Shown: positions 1 through 12,069 of the stretch, one piece after another
Numbering within the stretch: the first letter of the stretch is position 1
How the letters are laid out: every line of letters begins with the position of its first letter
Origin: Fasciola hepatica
Taxonomy: Eukaryota > Platyhelminthes > Trematoda > Plagiorchiida > Fasciolidae
Direction of reading: 5' to 3'
NCBI GenBank assembly: GCA_948099385.1
Contig: CANUEZ040000047.1
Coordinates: 28,104,501-28,168,500, forward strand
DNA length: 64,000 nt
The notes under the pieces: model-generated
What the model was told of the DNA's origin: nothing
What the model saw: only the letters and a program-made list of their open reading frames with translations
Database searches by the model: none
Translations under genes and position numbers: made by a program

Positions 1-1680
1 TGGTCATCAATGGCGTGGATCATTTGAAGATTGCCGTTCATTTTGGTCTACGTCCGTCGACCCAGATCACACCTTGATACGTGCTCGTTTCTGCTTACTT
101 CTCGTCTGTGGTCGCACTAATATAAAGGCCACCTGTCCCGCGCAGTTGCTTCTAGATGATAACCGACGACCTGCTCTTCACACAAAGCTGTGTACACGGT
201 TATCGATGCAGCCGAATGTGCACGACCCAGATGAACGCTGGCAACAGACCAAACCTTGTATTCCGCTTCAAATGCCACCAAGGACTCTGGTTCAAGTCAG
301 CCTCCCAAACGATGGATATCGTCGACATCAGTTTCTCTGTTGGATGCTCGCAGATCCGTCCCTCCGGATGCCACATTCAATGAAGTGCGTAAATCCCTGA
401 GACGCCGACTAACTAGGAGCCTGAGAAATGACCGTGAACAGTTGTGGATTGCGAGATGTACGGAAATGGAAAAAAGCTGCATCCATTATTGATACTCGCA
501 ACGTTTACCGTTTGATTAAAGGTATTGGTCCACTGAAAATGGCGTTCGAATCAGTTGACCACACAGTTCTCTGGCGCTGCCTCTCACTGAAGGGTGTGTC
601 AGAAAGGTTTATTTCTCTCTCTCTCTCTCAATGCTTGTATGCAAACAGCTGAAGACGATTGTGTGCTTACGGCGATCTTGCACCCGAGATCACCACGGAA
701 AGTGCTGTTCGTCAGGGTTGCCCTCCATTATCCTTCCTCTTCATTTTTTGACTGAATACATTCTTGAGATAGCGCTATCTTCGTGTGAGAAAAGTGGGAT
801 CGATCGTAGCTCAGACAGTGAACTGTCTGAATTGGGATACACGGACGATATTGTTCTTCTGAGTGAAGATCCAGTGTAAAATGCTGCTGCAGGACTGGGT
901 TGGCTCAACACCAAACCTTGTGTCAGCAGGGGAAGCTCTAGATGAAGTAGATAGGTTTTGTTACTTGGACAGTTACTTTTCATAAGATGAACAGATATCG
1001 GATGAAGTGTCATCGCGTATGCAGAAGGCGCGTTTGGCTTCTGTCAACCTCAATCACCCGTGGCTCCGGCGTGACATCTGATTGTCTGTTAAGGCTCGAG
1101 TGTGCAATGCAGCGGTTAAGTCCATTCTTTTGTACGTCGCAGAAACATGGCCGTTAATTGTAGAAGATAGACGAAGATTGTCGGTGTTTGAGCATCGATA
1201 TCTCCGTAACTCTGCCGAAATATGATGGGAACACTGTATCAGCAATGCTAACGTTAGAGGTCAGTCGCTGTATCAAGTACTGAATCTAAACAGATTTAGA
1301 TTGTTGGGACATGTGTTAAGCATGTCCACTGATAGACTTCCTCGGCGTACGCTGTTCTCTGAGACAGGTAATGGTTGAAAGTTAGATCGATGTGGTCAGT
1401 CCATGACATGACAGAAATGTATCGATACCTCGAGCAGCAGAACGTGATAGACTTCTGGTTGGGGTTCTTTAGGCCCGCCTACTGAATGAGAGTTGATAAT
1501 AGGTGATATGGCTAGGTGTAGCAGCTGGTGTCTCAGTTGTATTCCGTATCTTTCTTTGTCTTCGCTATTTCCGCTTGTCGCCTTTCCTTCGGCTCTTTTC
1601 CGCTTGGTGGTTCTATTCCTTCTGTGTTCTACTGGACGATTCTCTAAGGTAGCTGCCAAAACCGGACGACGTAAGTGCTA
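1..1680 (+). mobile_element. RTE-like LINE relic (endonuclease tail, RT, C-terminal region)
   Basis: This is a decayed non-LTR retrotransposon that enters from the left edge of the window. Bases 1-150 carry the end of an AP-endonuclease domain, with a 'DHTLIRARFCL'-type motif (the usual SDH...V.AR close of the domain). Around 340-560 come the linker residues typical of RTE-type proteins ('SLLDARR', 'NDREQLW', 'RLIKGIGPLK'). The RT palm follows as 'AFESVDHTVLW' near 540 and 'GYTDDIVLLSED' at 835-870, where YTDD stands for the usual YADD. From 930 to 1,520 the C-terminal region is readable across frames: 'DEVDRFCYLDSYFS', 'SILLYVAETWPL', 'RLPRRTLFSETG' and 'DMARCSSW'. Frameshifts and stops are frequent, so it is inactive. 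The jump from 'GIGPLK' to 'AFESVDH' shows that the N-terminal half of the RT fingers has been deleted. RTE clade is my best assignment; BovB-like or another EN-bearing clade is possible. Confidence 0.85.
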
Positions 1681-2125
1681 GATAAGTGTTGAATTGATTG
1701 AACTGGACCGACCGGTTCGTCTCTCTTTTTGAACGGTTCTCGTGTGACTCTTCTGACAGCGACGGACATCTGCGTTTCATTTCTCCTTGGAAATCTGATC
1801 GGATCCTGATCGTATCGAAGTTATCGGTCGTGCGCTTCATTTAAGAAAATGTTTGCTTTGCAGTCTTTCATGCGTAGTTCATTGCGCGTGTTGATTCGTA
1901 CATGCGTTCGTCTATTGTTGGTTTTTACATAGCTTTTTACATAGTTGTATATGTCCTTTTTCATTTTTTCGAAAAAAAGATGTGTACATTTTTATTTGTT
2001 GTTGTGCTCGAATATGAATGTAGATCTATTGATCTGGAATTTCACTCCATCTATATACTGTCACGCTAATCACGTGTGGTTTTATCCAGTCACGCGTTTT
2101 CTAGTAGAATGTGTCATGTATCAAG

Positions 2126-2157
<32 letters not shown>
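2126..2157. repeat. (GT)n microsatellite
   Basis: About sixteen tandem GT/TG dinucleotides with no interruption. A simple sequence repeat. Confidence 0.95.
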
Positions 2158-2160
<3 letters not shown>

Positions 2161-2542
2161 TATGAGCTCACCACTTTTCTGACCTCACGTTGGAAACTGG
2201 GGTGATAACAATAATGGCTATGGTGTGAACTGATCATCGTGTCTTTCTGATAGAATGTTTCCGCATAAGTACTACAGAATACAAAATGAATAATGGCTTG
2301 CTGGACTGCGTGCTATCTTATAGGAACCGATGGCGTTTCATGCTCCAAGTATCTTGTGGCAAAGGAGAAGTACCAAAGTTTTAATTGAAACCCAACCGTG
2401 ACTGTTTACCTGGTTTTTTCTCATTGGCGAGTGACAGTCAGTTCATTCAACAACCCATGTTAAAATTCATTGGAGAATATTATCTTTCACTGAACTACCA
2501 AAGTTCTCAGCCGCGAAAATCGATGGGACGTCTTATGTGGTG

Positions 2543-2930
2543 ATTGAGTGGTTTGAAGTTGCTGCCTACCACCTCAGAGGTCAGAGATTTAAATCTCGCC
2601 ACCGTCGGTCACTGGTGGTAGACATTAGTCCATTGTCGTCTTTCTTGTTATCACGCTTGACCTACTTTTGATTGCACGCGTGTGCTTGGGTGCAGTGAAA
2701 GGGGTATATAGCCCATCGCCACAGAAGCCTACTGCACTGTTAGAGATAACCGATAACCACATCCCGAAACGTGGAGTGGAGAATCACGTAAGGTTCCAAT
2801 AGGTCAGGTGTGGTAACGAGCCGGAAGACGGTGGAATGTTGCCCACCGGCGATGGCGAGGATTCAAAGCTCTGACCTGGGAGGTGGTAATCAAACTCCCT
2901 AAACCACTCGACTTTATGTGCCTCTCCGCT
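2543..2930. repeat. Inverted pair of tRNA-like SINE pieces
   Basis: At 2,543-2,605 on the plus strand, an A-box-like TGATTGAGTGG is followed about 45 bases later by a B-box-like GATTTAAATC. At 2,855-2,925 the complementary strand carries a related unit with GTCGAGTGG and GCTTTGAATCC. Both have the spacing of an RNA polymerase III internal promoter but do not fold as a complete tRNA, so I read them as tRNA-derived SINE heads in opposite orientations. The 250 bases between them could be the two SINE bodies. The family is inferred from boxes only. Confidence 0.45.
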
Positions 2931-2939
2931 TCACGTCTC

Positions 2940-5900
2940 AGGGTCTGATTGCCGTTTATTCGACATGATGCAGTGGGCCTTCGTAGTTATGGAGTATAAC
3001 CGCTTCCGCAACACTCACGCACGAGTACGTAAGGAGAAATGTACAGCACGGTGTTTGTGAAATACTTCATACTCCGTACTTTATAATAAGTCGATGGTTT
3101 TCATCCTGTCCAACCGCGCCTTAAAGTCGTCTTCATGCTCTTCCAGTAAATGCTAAGCCAATCATGCCATCGTCGTTGACTGTAGAACAGGGTAGAATTT
3201 TCGACGGTGGATTCATTTATGATCCGTAATGAATACGACGCTACCGGTTGTTTCCTGTAGATTCATTATATGCATGCTACTGTTCGTTTTCATCTACCCT
3301 TTCGGATTTAAATCTACGCGGTCGTGTCCATTTCAATGATGTCGCCACATTGTGATCATTGACCATTAGCTTTTCTAAATTGCATCAGTTTGAGTCTTTG
3401 AGAAATTTGTTTTTCAAATGGAATAAGAAGTTTATAAGCTACGTCTTCCGTTTCTATTCCGTAATGTGTAGTTTTAATTTTTCTACTCCCACTGTAGGTT
3501 ATGCCCAACGGGCCGTTCAACTTATTTTAAACCTGATTAGTATGAGGCTTTAATCCAGACTATGCCGAATGCATTAATCTCGCGGTTATTTCCCCTACTT
3601 TTGCAGGCCCTCCCAAAGCAAAGAATCTCGTGTTCAATGACCATTGTTCTTCGTCTTATTTTGTTGACTTAATGTCAGTACCGGTCGCTTGTTCACCCCA
3701 AGCAACATGGGTACCGTTCACCTGCAACCGTATAAGACCAATTTTCAACTCCGGGGCGACTCACTGAAACCCTGTTTCAGAACGCGACTTGAATGGGTTT
3801 CGTTTCTTATGTCTATTTTCGTACGAAGCCTGTCTACGTTTGTTGATCTCCCCAGCCGTTTAGTGACCGAGTAAAACTAGTTTTCTTCCTGGTCTACCAC
3901 GCTCTGCACATTTTTGTCACTCTTTGCGCGTGTTCGTGTTGCGACTGTCGTCACACACCTTATTCCTGACCACTTACACTTTCTAACAGCAACAGGGAAA
4001 ACAATCAGCAACTCATTTTCCAGTCTACCACTGCGATCAAACTACATACTGCGGTCGGCTTCCCATTCATGTCCTCTTTCGTTTATTTGACAGTACTTCT
4101 GAAAACTCGCAAATGATCTGATGTTTTTGGTTTAATGTTCTCTTCATCCGCTGGTCTGGATCTGAGGGCAATTCCCAATTTTACTGTCTGTCCACATCTG
4201 CATGTCGAAAGGAGCAACGTGTTTTGTCACGTAGCTTATTTCTCACGCCATGCCTGACTGTTCTACTTGTGTTGATCTTTTTAAAGGAATGTAACCTAGT
4301 GGTTCACACTGTTTCCGCTTCAAGTAGATTATTCTGTACTGACATCCGGATTATTTTTATCTTCCATCTCCTTCGGTCGCCACCGCGAATAACGCATTCG
4401 GAGCCTGTCCTGCTATTCAGCTGAACAATGCACGCACAAGTCTTCGCGAACCAAATAGCGATCCGAGTTGCCCGTCTAGCGTGCAAACCCACATTGTATA
4501 GGGAGACACATCTCATCCATAGACCAAATGTTTATTCATCTGTTTCCAAATCCACACTTACGTACGTTCGTCTGCATCCACTGGTTGTCCGCCCACTTGT
4601 ATCTGATACGCGATCCCCGTCTTTTAGAGTCCGATTCGGTTCAGTTCAATGACGGCCTGACCACTTTTTTGTCAAGGCTTCTCGTCATACTGGCTGATGC
4701 AACACGGGTGCCACAGATTTGTCCATTCTCTTCGTCCCGAGCCTGATTATCCATTACAGTCGTCGTTTGATGACTGATTCCCCACAGTTCTTACCCGTCG
4801 AAGAAAAAAAACGAATACCGTTTTCTCTTGCTTTGTGTTTTCTCATCTGATTCAACCAAACCACTTCATTCTGTCCATCATTCGCCCCCTGGTTGCTGTC
4901 AGTTATGAGTATAATTTTATCGTCGCGATTAATTTCGTTGCCATTTTTAATTTGCCGTTATTCATATGAAGAGTGTGATTGTTATTTTCCATTGGTTAGA
5001 TGAACTTGAATTTGTCGCTTTATTGGCCAGACGAAGCAGGGTATTAAATGTTCATCTAACTGAGTTTCACAAGTGGTCGCATCCGAGAGGGATCACGTGT
5101 CGGGTTTAATTCCCGTTCGACTGACTTCATTCACATGATGGATTTAGTTCTACAGCGATTCACTGTTGTTTGTCACTTGCATCGCATCTACCACGAAATT
5201 TCCCCATACATTGAACCGAAGTGGGAAATGAACATCAAGATGCTTCCGATGCTCAGGTAGCCTGAACAAAACTAGAAATCTATGTACGGTTCTCTTCTCT
5301 TCGATTGTTAACTGGTCTCCTAGTTGAAATAAGACATTATCGAGTTAATGATTTGAGCTCTAAAACTGAATTCATATATCGAAGTACATTTCGTTGTTAC
5401 CCTCCTTCTCCGTATCTACATTCAACGACCAGTCGGTGCTGGTATCTAGATATGGTTGGCTAATAGTAGGTCTAGTACACGGGGATATACGCGTTCTTTC
5501 ATGATTAGATCACATAAAATGAAACCGGACATGAGTTTACCGCTTGTCGAACTTTTTTTGCGTGCTATGGCTGTTGTCGACCAGTCTTATAACCTATTCC
5601 CTTTATTACTGAGGTTGTGTATTATCTGGCGCGGAACAAATCCCAATCTGTGATACTTGCTCGCGCGCGTGAATAAATGAATGACTGTCTTGTTGTACTT
5701 CGCATACATTTGACGAATGGTAAACTGGCACACAACTGGTTAGTCCATTCATCGAGTCGCTTAGTTAAATGCCTGCTGCTTCACTTTCGAAATTGGCTTC
5801 AGTAACCTATTCAGATTATGAGGTCTGGCTCAGCTATGTGACTATAGTATTCAGTTTCTGATAGCCGTTCGAAAGCTTTGGTGTTTACCCCGGTGTTGAA

Positions 5901-6280
5901 TGTAACACTGGTCTCAGGAGACAGAAAACTGATTTTTAATCCAGGTATGAGTACGATAATGTCTAATGACTGAGTTGGGTTGTTGTAATATTTTGGAAAC
6001 AGGGACCGCCAATGCCGACGATATCAATATCGTCCTCTGCCTCTTGTCATTGTTTCGGATTGGCCTAGCTAGTTCTACCTTATTCCCCAGTTGATTCTCG
6101 TAGTTTCTATTCCATCTAGTGTCAGATTTTAGCTGCACAAACCTGTATTGTTTCCATTATCGAGCCATGCATGGAGGCATGAGGACCGGTAACTGACATC
6201 AAAAGATTACGAATTTTGCAATTTGCAGATCGGAAGCAATTTGTTTGTATGTGTTGATGAAACGAATTTCAGTCATTTTT
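2940..6280. other. No recognisable gene
   Basis: All open frames are short and show no conserved motif. The 3.7-5.6 kb part is pyrimidine-rich on the plus strand. A weak B-box-like GGGTTTAATTCCC lies near 5,100-5,113 and may be another degraded tRNA-derived repeat. Nothing else is supported. Confidence 0.6.
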
Positions 6281-6286
6281 TGTTAG

Positions 6287-6287
<1 letters not shown>

Positions 6288-6333
<46 letters not shown>
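6288..6333. repeat. (AT)n microsatellite
   Basis: About 23 uninterrupted AT dinucleotides. Short open frames across it are artefacts of the repeat. Confidence 0.97.
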
Positions 6334-6337
<4 letters not shown>

Positions 6338-6374
6338 ACTTGTCTGGTTTCAGACTGTGTGCCAAACAAAACAT

Positions 6375-6840
6375 GGTGCAATCGGGTGGGGGGGAGGGGA
6401 AGGGTAGATAGTCTGAGTTCATGATTTGTTTGTGGGCGGGAGACTGCCAGGTTGCCCAAGCCAAAGTAGGTGGTTTTTTTAGGGATCCACAACCGGAGCC
6501 TTTAGCTATCCAAAGCTTGACCCGCAAAGCAGCGGGACAAAACGTGGGGTCCGTAACCTACTGGGGGCCGGTGACTGATTCTTCGGCTTATTCGCCCTTC
6601 GGACGAGGCCAAACATCCTGGGTGCTCAGTGAACCTCCGCCACAAATGCCGGTGAGCCTACCGTTGTACGCCTCATACGCCGCCCGTAGCTGGTATGGAA
6701 TCAAGGTTTAGCCATCTCTAGACTGACCACTAGTCAGCCAACCCGGTTGAGAACGCCGGGCGTTCGCCTTCGTCCTCTCACTTTAGTGAGAACGCCTCCG
6801 CCACGAGAAGGCAGTGAGTAGGATTTTTTGTTAGCTAGTG
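6375..6840. repeat. GC-rich block of unknown origin
   Basis: This block is clearly more GC-rich than the surrounding AT-rich DNA and carries an open frame on the plus strand from 6,421 to 6,711 (96 codons) with no motif I recognise. Near 6,743-6,815 there are imperfect inverted pieces (GAACGCC twice, GGCGTT, and AGTGAGAA with CTCACTTT) that could form stems. The abrupt change in composition suggests a transposed segment, perhaps the 5' region of a retroelement, but there is no protein evidence. Confidence 0.35.
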
Positions 6841-9140
6841 TGGATCATCCTATTTGGAGGAGCCAGCCATAGGAGGATTGACTCGTGTGGAACGAATCTG
6901 CATCTAACTGGAGTAATTACGATCTCGGTTGTTTGATTTTCTGATCACAGTTTATCCATCACGGAGGGATTCCCCTTGTTGTGATGTGATGGTTTGCGTG
7001 GCTCCACGACCCCAGTATTTGCAAGTTTGCTTCCTCAAACTGGAGATGCGATCATGCATAATAGGTCAGTGAGTAAAGACCACATGAAGTACACACTCAC
7101 CGAACCATCACTGGATAACGTCTGGATCTAAGCGACCAGGCAGGTTTTCGACTGAAAAAACCAAAAGGTGAACATTCCGCTTACTCCATTGATTGTATAG
7201 GACTAAGATGTAAATCCGAAAAGCGGATCGATAATTATTACATCGAAAAAGGCAACAAGATCTCATGCGACAGTCCAGAAATTCCCTCATTGGTGTTTCG
7301 GGCATGTTGACGGACCACTACCTTTTGAATCGGAGACTGCGGTTGGGGTTCCCAGAGAAAAATGCATGCAATGTGAAGAGCAACGCAGAAAGCTCCGGTA
7401 TCTTGCTCTAATAGGTTTCACTAATTTCCTCATAATTTAAGATCACTGTGAAATGGCGTGGGTTATTACGCCTCCAGATGTTTGATGACAATGTTTGCTT
7501 CACCTGGTTGCCCTTCACTTACGAACACCATGTCAGATGAGCCGACAGGCTGTTCTGGTGAGAACTCTTGATGCCTCCAAAGTACAGGTACTGTGGGGAT
7601 TCGGAGAAAAATATCTTCATCATGCACTTTACGTTCGTAATTTTTTCATATAATACCAAAGAAAGGTTGGAAATATGATATTATTTGTAACTTCATATTT
7701 CCCACGTCAGTAATGCAATGTTCTATACGAATCTGAAATTGCGTGACCCTGGTCAGCATGATTAATTTGACTGATACTCGGTAAAAAATTGAATGAACGG
7801 TCGGTCGTGAATAGCTTTCAAAGTTAGGAAAGTACAACTCATCCTGTGGTTTTCGCCAGGGAAGTATTAATACTAGTCCTGTCGCGAGCAGTTCCCCTCG
7901 TGGAAGTGTCAGTTTTGTTTCTGTATAGCAGAACAAAGCAAAAGTAGTACAAACATTTAGAAAACGCTTTCTGGTGGTTTATTATCAGTTTTGCGACTGG
8001 TGTCAGGCCCACGAAAAACTAGATTTATTTGAAATACATGACCTTGAGATCGATGGCATGTTAGCGTGGGCCGGTAAACGTCCGGATTGTTTTCGTCAAG
8101 AGGAGTAATGTACACCCATGACAGGAAATGTTTACCACAATAATAAATAAGAGTAACAAAGGCATGGTACTGCGTTTAGTACGTTTTTCTGTGGAATATT
8201 TTGTTCAGATCCCCGTTAACAAATAAGCGATTATTCGTGTAAAAAATAATGACACAACAAGATACGACGGGCAAAATGTAACACTACTGACCTGGATAAC
8301 GTTTTTGGTTTCTGATATATAAATAGGATATCCGTCGGCCGCTAAATGTGTTCAGTTAGGATATTTTTGTGCATATCCTTACATGCCATTACGAAGAGGG
8401 GTGAGGCTAATTGAATTTCCTAATCATTTAGCCGATGAAAAGCCAGTGTTATACGCCTGATAAGGATGGCAAATTGCCGCGGTTTCGAAGAAATTCATAT
8501 TTCATCGTGACTCGGCTTGACTTTCGATTTACTTTCCGTGCTCTATGGTAAAACGTGCGGGCTCAAAAACGTTGTCCATGGTTAAGGATTCTGAACGTAA
8601 TTCATTCCGGTGACGCTGGGGTTACGAAACTGTTTACGTTGGTTAATATAGGCTGGAATAAATCGTGACCGTCAAAGTTTGGGGAGTATTATTTACGATA
8701 CTACGAAAAATAAATAATTCAACGAGATGGAATTGCATTTGTTAGTTTGTCAGATTGGAAGTTCTTGGAAGACTACTTTATAGCATAGTAGCGCGTCAAG
8801 CTTTACCACCAACAATGGAAATGTGAATCTTATTGACGTGAAAATATGCGGTCATTTGTTATATGCTTTTACATTAGCGAAACGTTGGAAATTCTAAAGG
8901 TCTAGCCATAATAATTACCCCATAGAACCTCTGACTTGAGTATGATGTGCTTGCAATTTGCTGGCGAAACAAGTTGAGGCACTTTCGTCAGACTGATATG
9001 AAAGTTTGTATCAGGTAAAGCGCTTTTTGTCATGGACTTTAATTCTAAAACTGCAATTTCATTCGAATTTTATAATAACGGTAGATGCATCTACTGGCAT
9101 ACCTTACATCTATGCTATGCCACTGATACGCGCGTACAAA
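6841..9140. other. No recognisable gene
   Basis: Short frames only. A minus-strand frame at 7,646-7,936 contains 'LPRGELLATGL', faintly like the start of a BEL/Pao RNase H segment. The match is too short to call. Confidence 0.55.
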
Positions 9141-9143
9141 CTG

Positions 9144-9239
9144 CGATGATGCAGCGGCCTCCACACGTGATACGGCCAAGTACAGCTTCGTAGCGAGGCA
9201 CACTGATGAGCCTCAACCAATCAGGATCGCCGAGGACAG
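9144..9239 (-). repeat. Dispersed repeat, copy 1
   Basis: Read on the minus strand, this matches 19,798-19,892 on the plus strand. Both contain GATCCTGATTGGTTGAGG, then CTCATC, then TACGAAGCTGTAC and GGCCGTATCACGTGT in the same order and spacing. Copy 1 lies just upstream of the LINE endonuclease beginning near 9,373. Copy 2 lies inside another LINE. The family is not identified. Confidence 0.7.
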
Positions 9240-9372
9240 GTACGGCAAAAACTCCTTGTGATTAGTCAACTAGTCTAGCAATTATTTTCTTTGATTTAGC
9301 ATCTGTACAAACCAGTGCCGCGACACAATTAACGTGCTATTCCAGTCTTGGTCTTTTTGCTACTAGTTCCGG

Positions 9373-10245
9373 ATGGGAGCGATTTCAATACGTCCTGTCA
9401 ATTTGAGGTATTGCAAATATTACAAAAACCCAACTTTCGTGGCCACTCCCCGCGGCCCAAATACAGTCGTCTCTCGCCTCACACATCGTGCGTCTTGTGA
9501 TCCAGTGCCTAGTATCGGTGGTCAGACTGGTGTTAGGATCGTTTTGAGCTTGAGAGCTAGGAGTGCGTTGCTAGACCGGAATCTAGTCAGCAGTCGTTTG
9601 TGTGCAGCTCGGTTGGCTGGTTCTGTATTTGTAAACAGCAACAGACGAAAGCACCAATGCTTGTTCATCGTGTCTGTGTGTGCGTCCACTGTCTGTAGTT
9701 TGAATGGAGCCAAAGATGAATTTGTTTCAACTGCTTCGAAGCGTGTATTCAGCGTAAGTTTTGGTTGTCACTGCTCTTTCAGTGCCCACGTTGCCTTTTT
9801 GAGGGAAACCTAAATGTACGTCAGGGTCCCCTTTACCATCCCACCCGACGAAACTAGCAACGGCGATTGACTCATCCAGTTTTGTTCTGACCATGGACTG
9901 TTTAAGGCGTGTACACACTTCTGCGATAAATTGCGGCATAGATCCACCTGGCGCCCTCCTACACATCTACAGCGTAAGACCCAGATTGATCGCGTTTTCA
10001 TTGGTCACCGGTGGTGTGCATCAATGGAAACTTATATTCATTCTGGTGCACACCTGCGGACTCGGATCACACCTTGGTACATGCTCGCTTCTGTTTATGT
10101 TTCGTGCGTGATAGAACCAACTCTGATACAACCCGCGCAGCACACGTGCTACTAACGACAACGGATGGCTCGGTTTTCAAGACAATCAGATGCTCAGGAC
10201 CTAAATGTACGTTAGCAACAGATCAGTAAATCCTTATAGCTTGCT
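9373..10245 (+). pseudogene. RTE-like LINE endonuclease domain (decayed)
   Basis: The 146-codon frame at 9,373-9,813 reads as the middle of an apurinic-endonuclease domain: 'GVRIVLSLRARSALLDRN', then 'SRLCAARL', then 'CLFIVSVCAST' where active relatives have the YAPT motif, then 'KDEFVSTAS'. After frameshifts the domain continues at 9,855-10,110 with 'NGD', 'LRHRSTWRPPT' (the TWR.P motif), 'QIDRVFIGHRW' and 'DSDHTLVHARFCL' (the SDH motif). The motif order is the normal EN order. The same domain tail occurs at 1-150, so this is another copy of the same or a sister family. No intact frame spans the domain. The RT domain expected downstream is absent; a foldback repeat sits there instead. Confidence 0.82.
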
Positions 10246-10359
10246 TTTATTGTGACACAGGACCCCAGTTCAAGCGGACCCACAAAAGATGGGTATTCAA
10301 AATAAAGTCAACTTTCTCAATAGTTTTGAATATTCGTGTTGCTTGTAGCCCAGGTCGTT

Positions 10360-11094
10360 GACTGCCATGATGTTCTGATCGCTGAGCTTGGTGTTTAGAT
10401 CATCATCATCATCACCAGCCGACATGACATCGTCAGTGCATGTGCGCTGTTGGCAATGGTCTTTGGTATTCATAAGTTTGTCACTAGTTCTGACCTTGAG
10501 CCTCGTAGACGACCTTGTCTCCGAAGCTTGACTCTTGTTTTTTCGCTTGACCTTGACCTTTGACCCTAGACGACTGACGCTCCATGTAAGGAACTTGACC
10601 TCTTGGTGCTGTTGTTTCCATTTTTCATACTTTAAGTCTTAGTGATTCAGTTCTGCAGATGTTTGAGTGTGAGAAATTCAGATTCAATAATACGGGCTAT
10701 ATGATCTGGGTCCACTGATTCGATTTCTGAACTGCCAGTTTGAGAAACAGTGCGACGATCGAAGAAGACTGAATCGTAATGTATTTATATCTATACTTTT
10801 AAATCAGGAATAGTGTGCCACACATTCAGATAAATCTTTACACCGCTGAACTCTGCCTTCTCTTCGTTGACTGACTGTTACACTTATTTCTTCGGTTTCG
10901 AGTTTTTTTGGTTCTAACATGAGTCTTCTCATGGTTTCCGTTGATCTGTGAGCAGTTCAGGACCAGTGACAAACTTATGAATACCAAAGATTACTGCCAA
11001 CAGCGCACCTGCACTGACGATGTCATGTCGACTGGTGATGAAACGTTTGCCATCTAAACACCAAGCTCAGCGATCAGAACATCGTGACAAAGTC
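10360..11094. repeat. Foldback (inverted repeat) A
   Basis: The left arm, about 10,360-10,495, is the reverse complement of the right arm, about 10,955-11,094. The spacer is roughly 460 bp. Shared blocks include ATGTTCTGATCGCTGAGC, GACATGACATCGTCAGTGCA and TTTGGTATTCATAAGTTTGT. The left arm has gained a short (ATC)n run near 10,398-10,412 where the right arm has different sequence. The element lies between the endonuclease and C-terminal remnants of one LINE. A terminal-inverted-repeat DNA element or an inverted duplication could both explain it. No transposase is encoded. Confidence 0.85.
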
Positions 11095-11499
11095 ATCTTT
11101 TCTAATAATCGTATGATATTAGCTGAAGCAATGTCCATGCCTTTGACTATCATTCGCCCGAGTTCATCCGATGTGGCCTATACCACCCCAACATATTAAC
11201 TTCGCCTTTAAAATGATTCTGGAAATAGAACTGCACTTTCGTGAGAATAGCGACATCGATCTTTGTTCGCACAGTAAGCTAAATGACGTAAGATGTGCGG
11301 TGGATGTTGTGCTTCTAAGTGAAATCACACATCATATGTAATAAAGTGCGAGTTTTATAGATTTTCCGAACAATGGTGAACACAAGGATGTGCTTTGCGC
11401 CTTTTAAGTGTATGATACTGCCTCAGTAATGGGTTGGTCTCACACTGAACCATACCCAAGCCAAATGAATCTTACCCGAATGCTTTTCACCTAGCAGCT

Positions 11500-12065
11500 A
11501 CATCACATGAAGTGGTCGGATATCGGATGAAATGTCGTTCCGTCTACCGAATGGTTTATTTGAACTGCCTGATATATCTACGTGACGTTAGTGTGTCCAT
11601 CACGGGTCGGTTGTACACTACGGCAGTGACGTCAGTCCTTCTTTGTGGCCCAGAAGCCTGCCTTTTTGAACGTCGATATTCTCGCGGTATTACTATAATG
11701 TGGTGGTAACATCATATTAGTGATGATAAATTCTATGGATACATTAGCGATACTGAGATTAACCGTAGGGTATTGGGATCCCTATTTCAGTCGATGTAGC
11801 AAGTGTTTTCGTGGGTTGGAACATGTGTTTCGTATAGCCACAGACTTCCTCGGTGTACATTCTTGTCTGAGGCAGATAATGACTGGAGGATGGGTCGAGG
11901 CTTTCATTGCGCTACATGGCAAATAGGTAGGAAAACATGAATCAGTGGACTTGGCCGAGAAGAACATGTTCAACTTTCTGGTTGACTTTCCAGAAATCCG
12001 CCCGACTGTTGGTTTGGGACAACTGATAACATAGTTAAGTGCCTCGGGCAGTAGTGTAGCTGCAC
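11500..12065 (+). pseudogene. RTE-like LINE C-terminal region (decayed)
   Basis: Across shifting frames this reads as the post-RT region of an RTE-type LINE: 'TAVTSVLLCGPEACLF' (the LLYG.E.W segment), 'ISDTEINRRVLGS', 'RLPRCTFLSEADNDWRMG' and 'DNIVKCLGQ'. The element at 930-1,520 has the same order of motifs but differs in detail. With the endonuclease remnant at 9.4-10.2 kb it probably belongs to one insertion that lost its RT core. I cannot exclude two independent 5'- and 3'-truncated copies. Confidence 0.8.
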
Positions 12066-12069
12066 CTTT

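Noticed and set aside
7646..7936. BEL/Pao RNase H fragment
   Set aside because: Only about ten residues ('LPRGELLATGL') resemble the family; the remainder does not continue the domain.
9195..9215. Hammerhead ribozyme core (CTGATGAG)
   Set aside because: Flatworm repeats do carry hammerheads, but no GAAA box or supporting stems follow at the required distance on either strand.
9373..9813. Host gene of 146 codons
   Set aside because: Its motifs are those of a LINE endonuclease, and the following sequence continues that domain in other frames.
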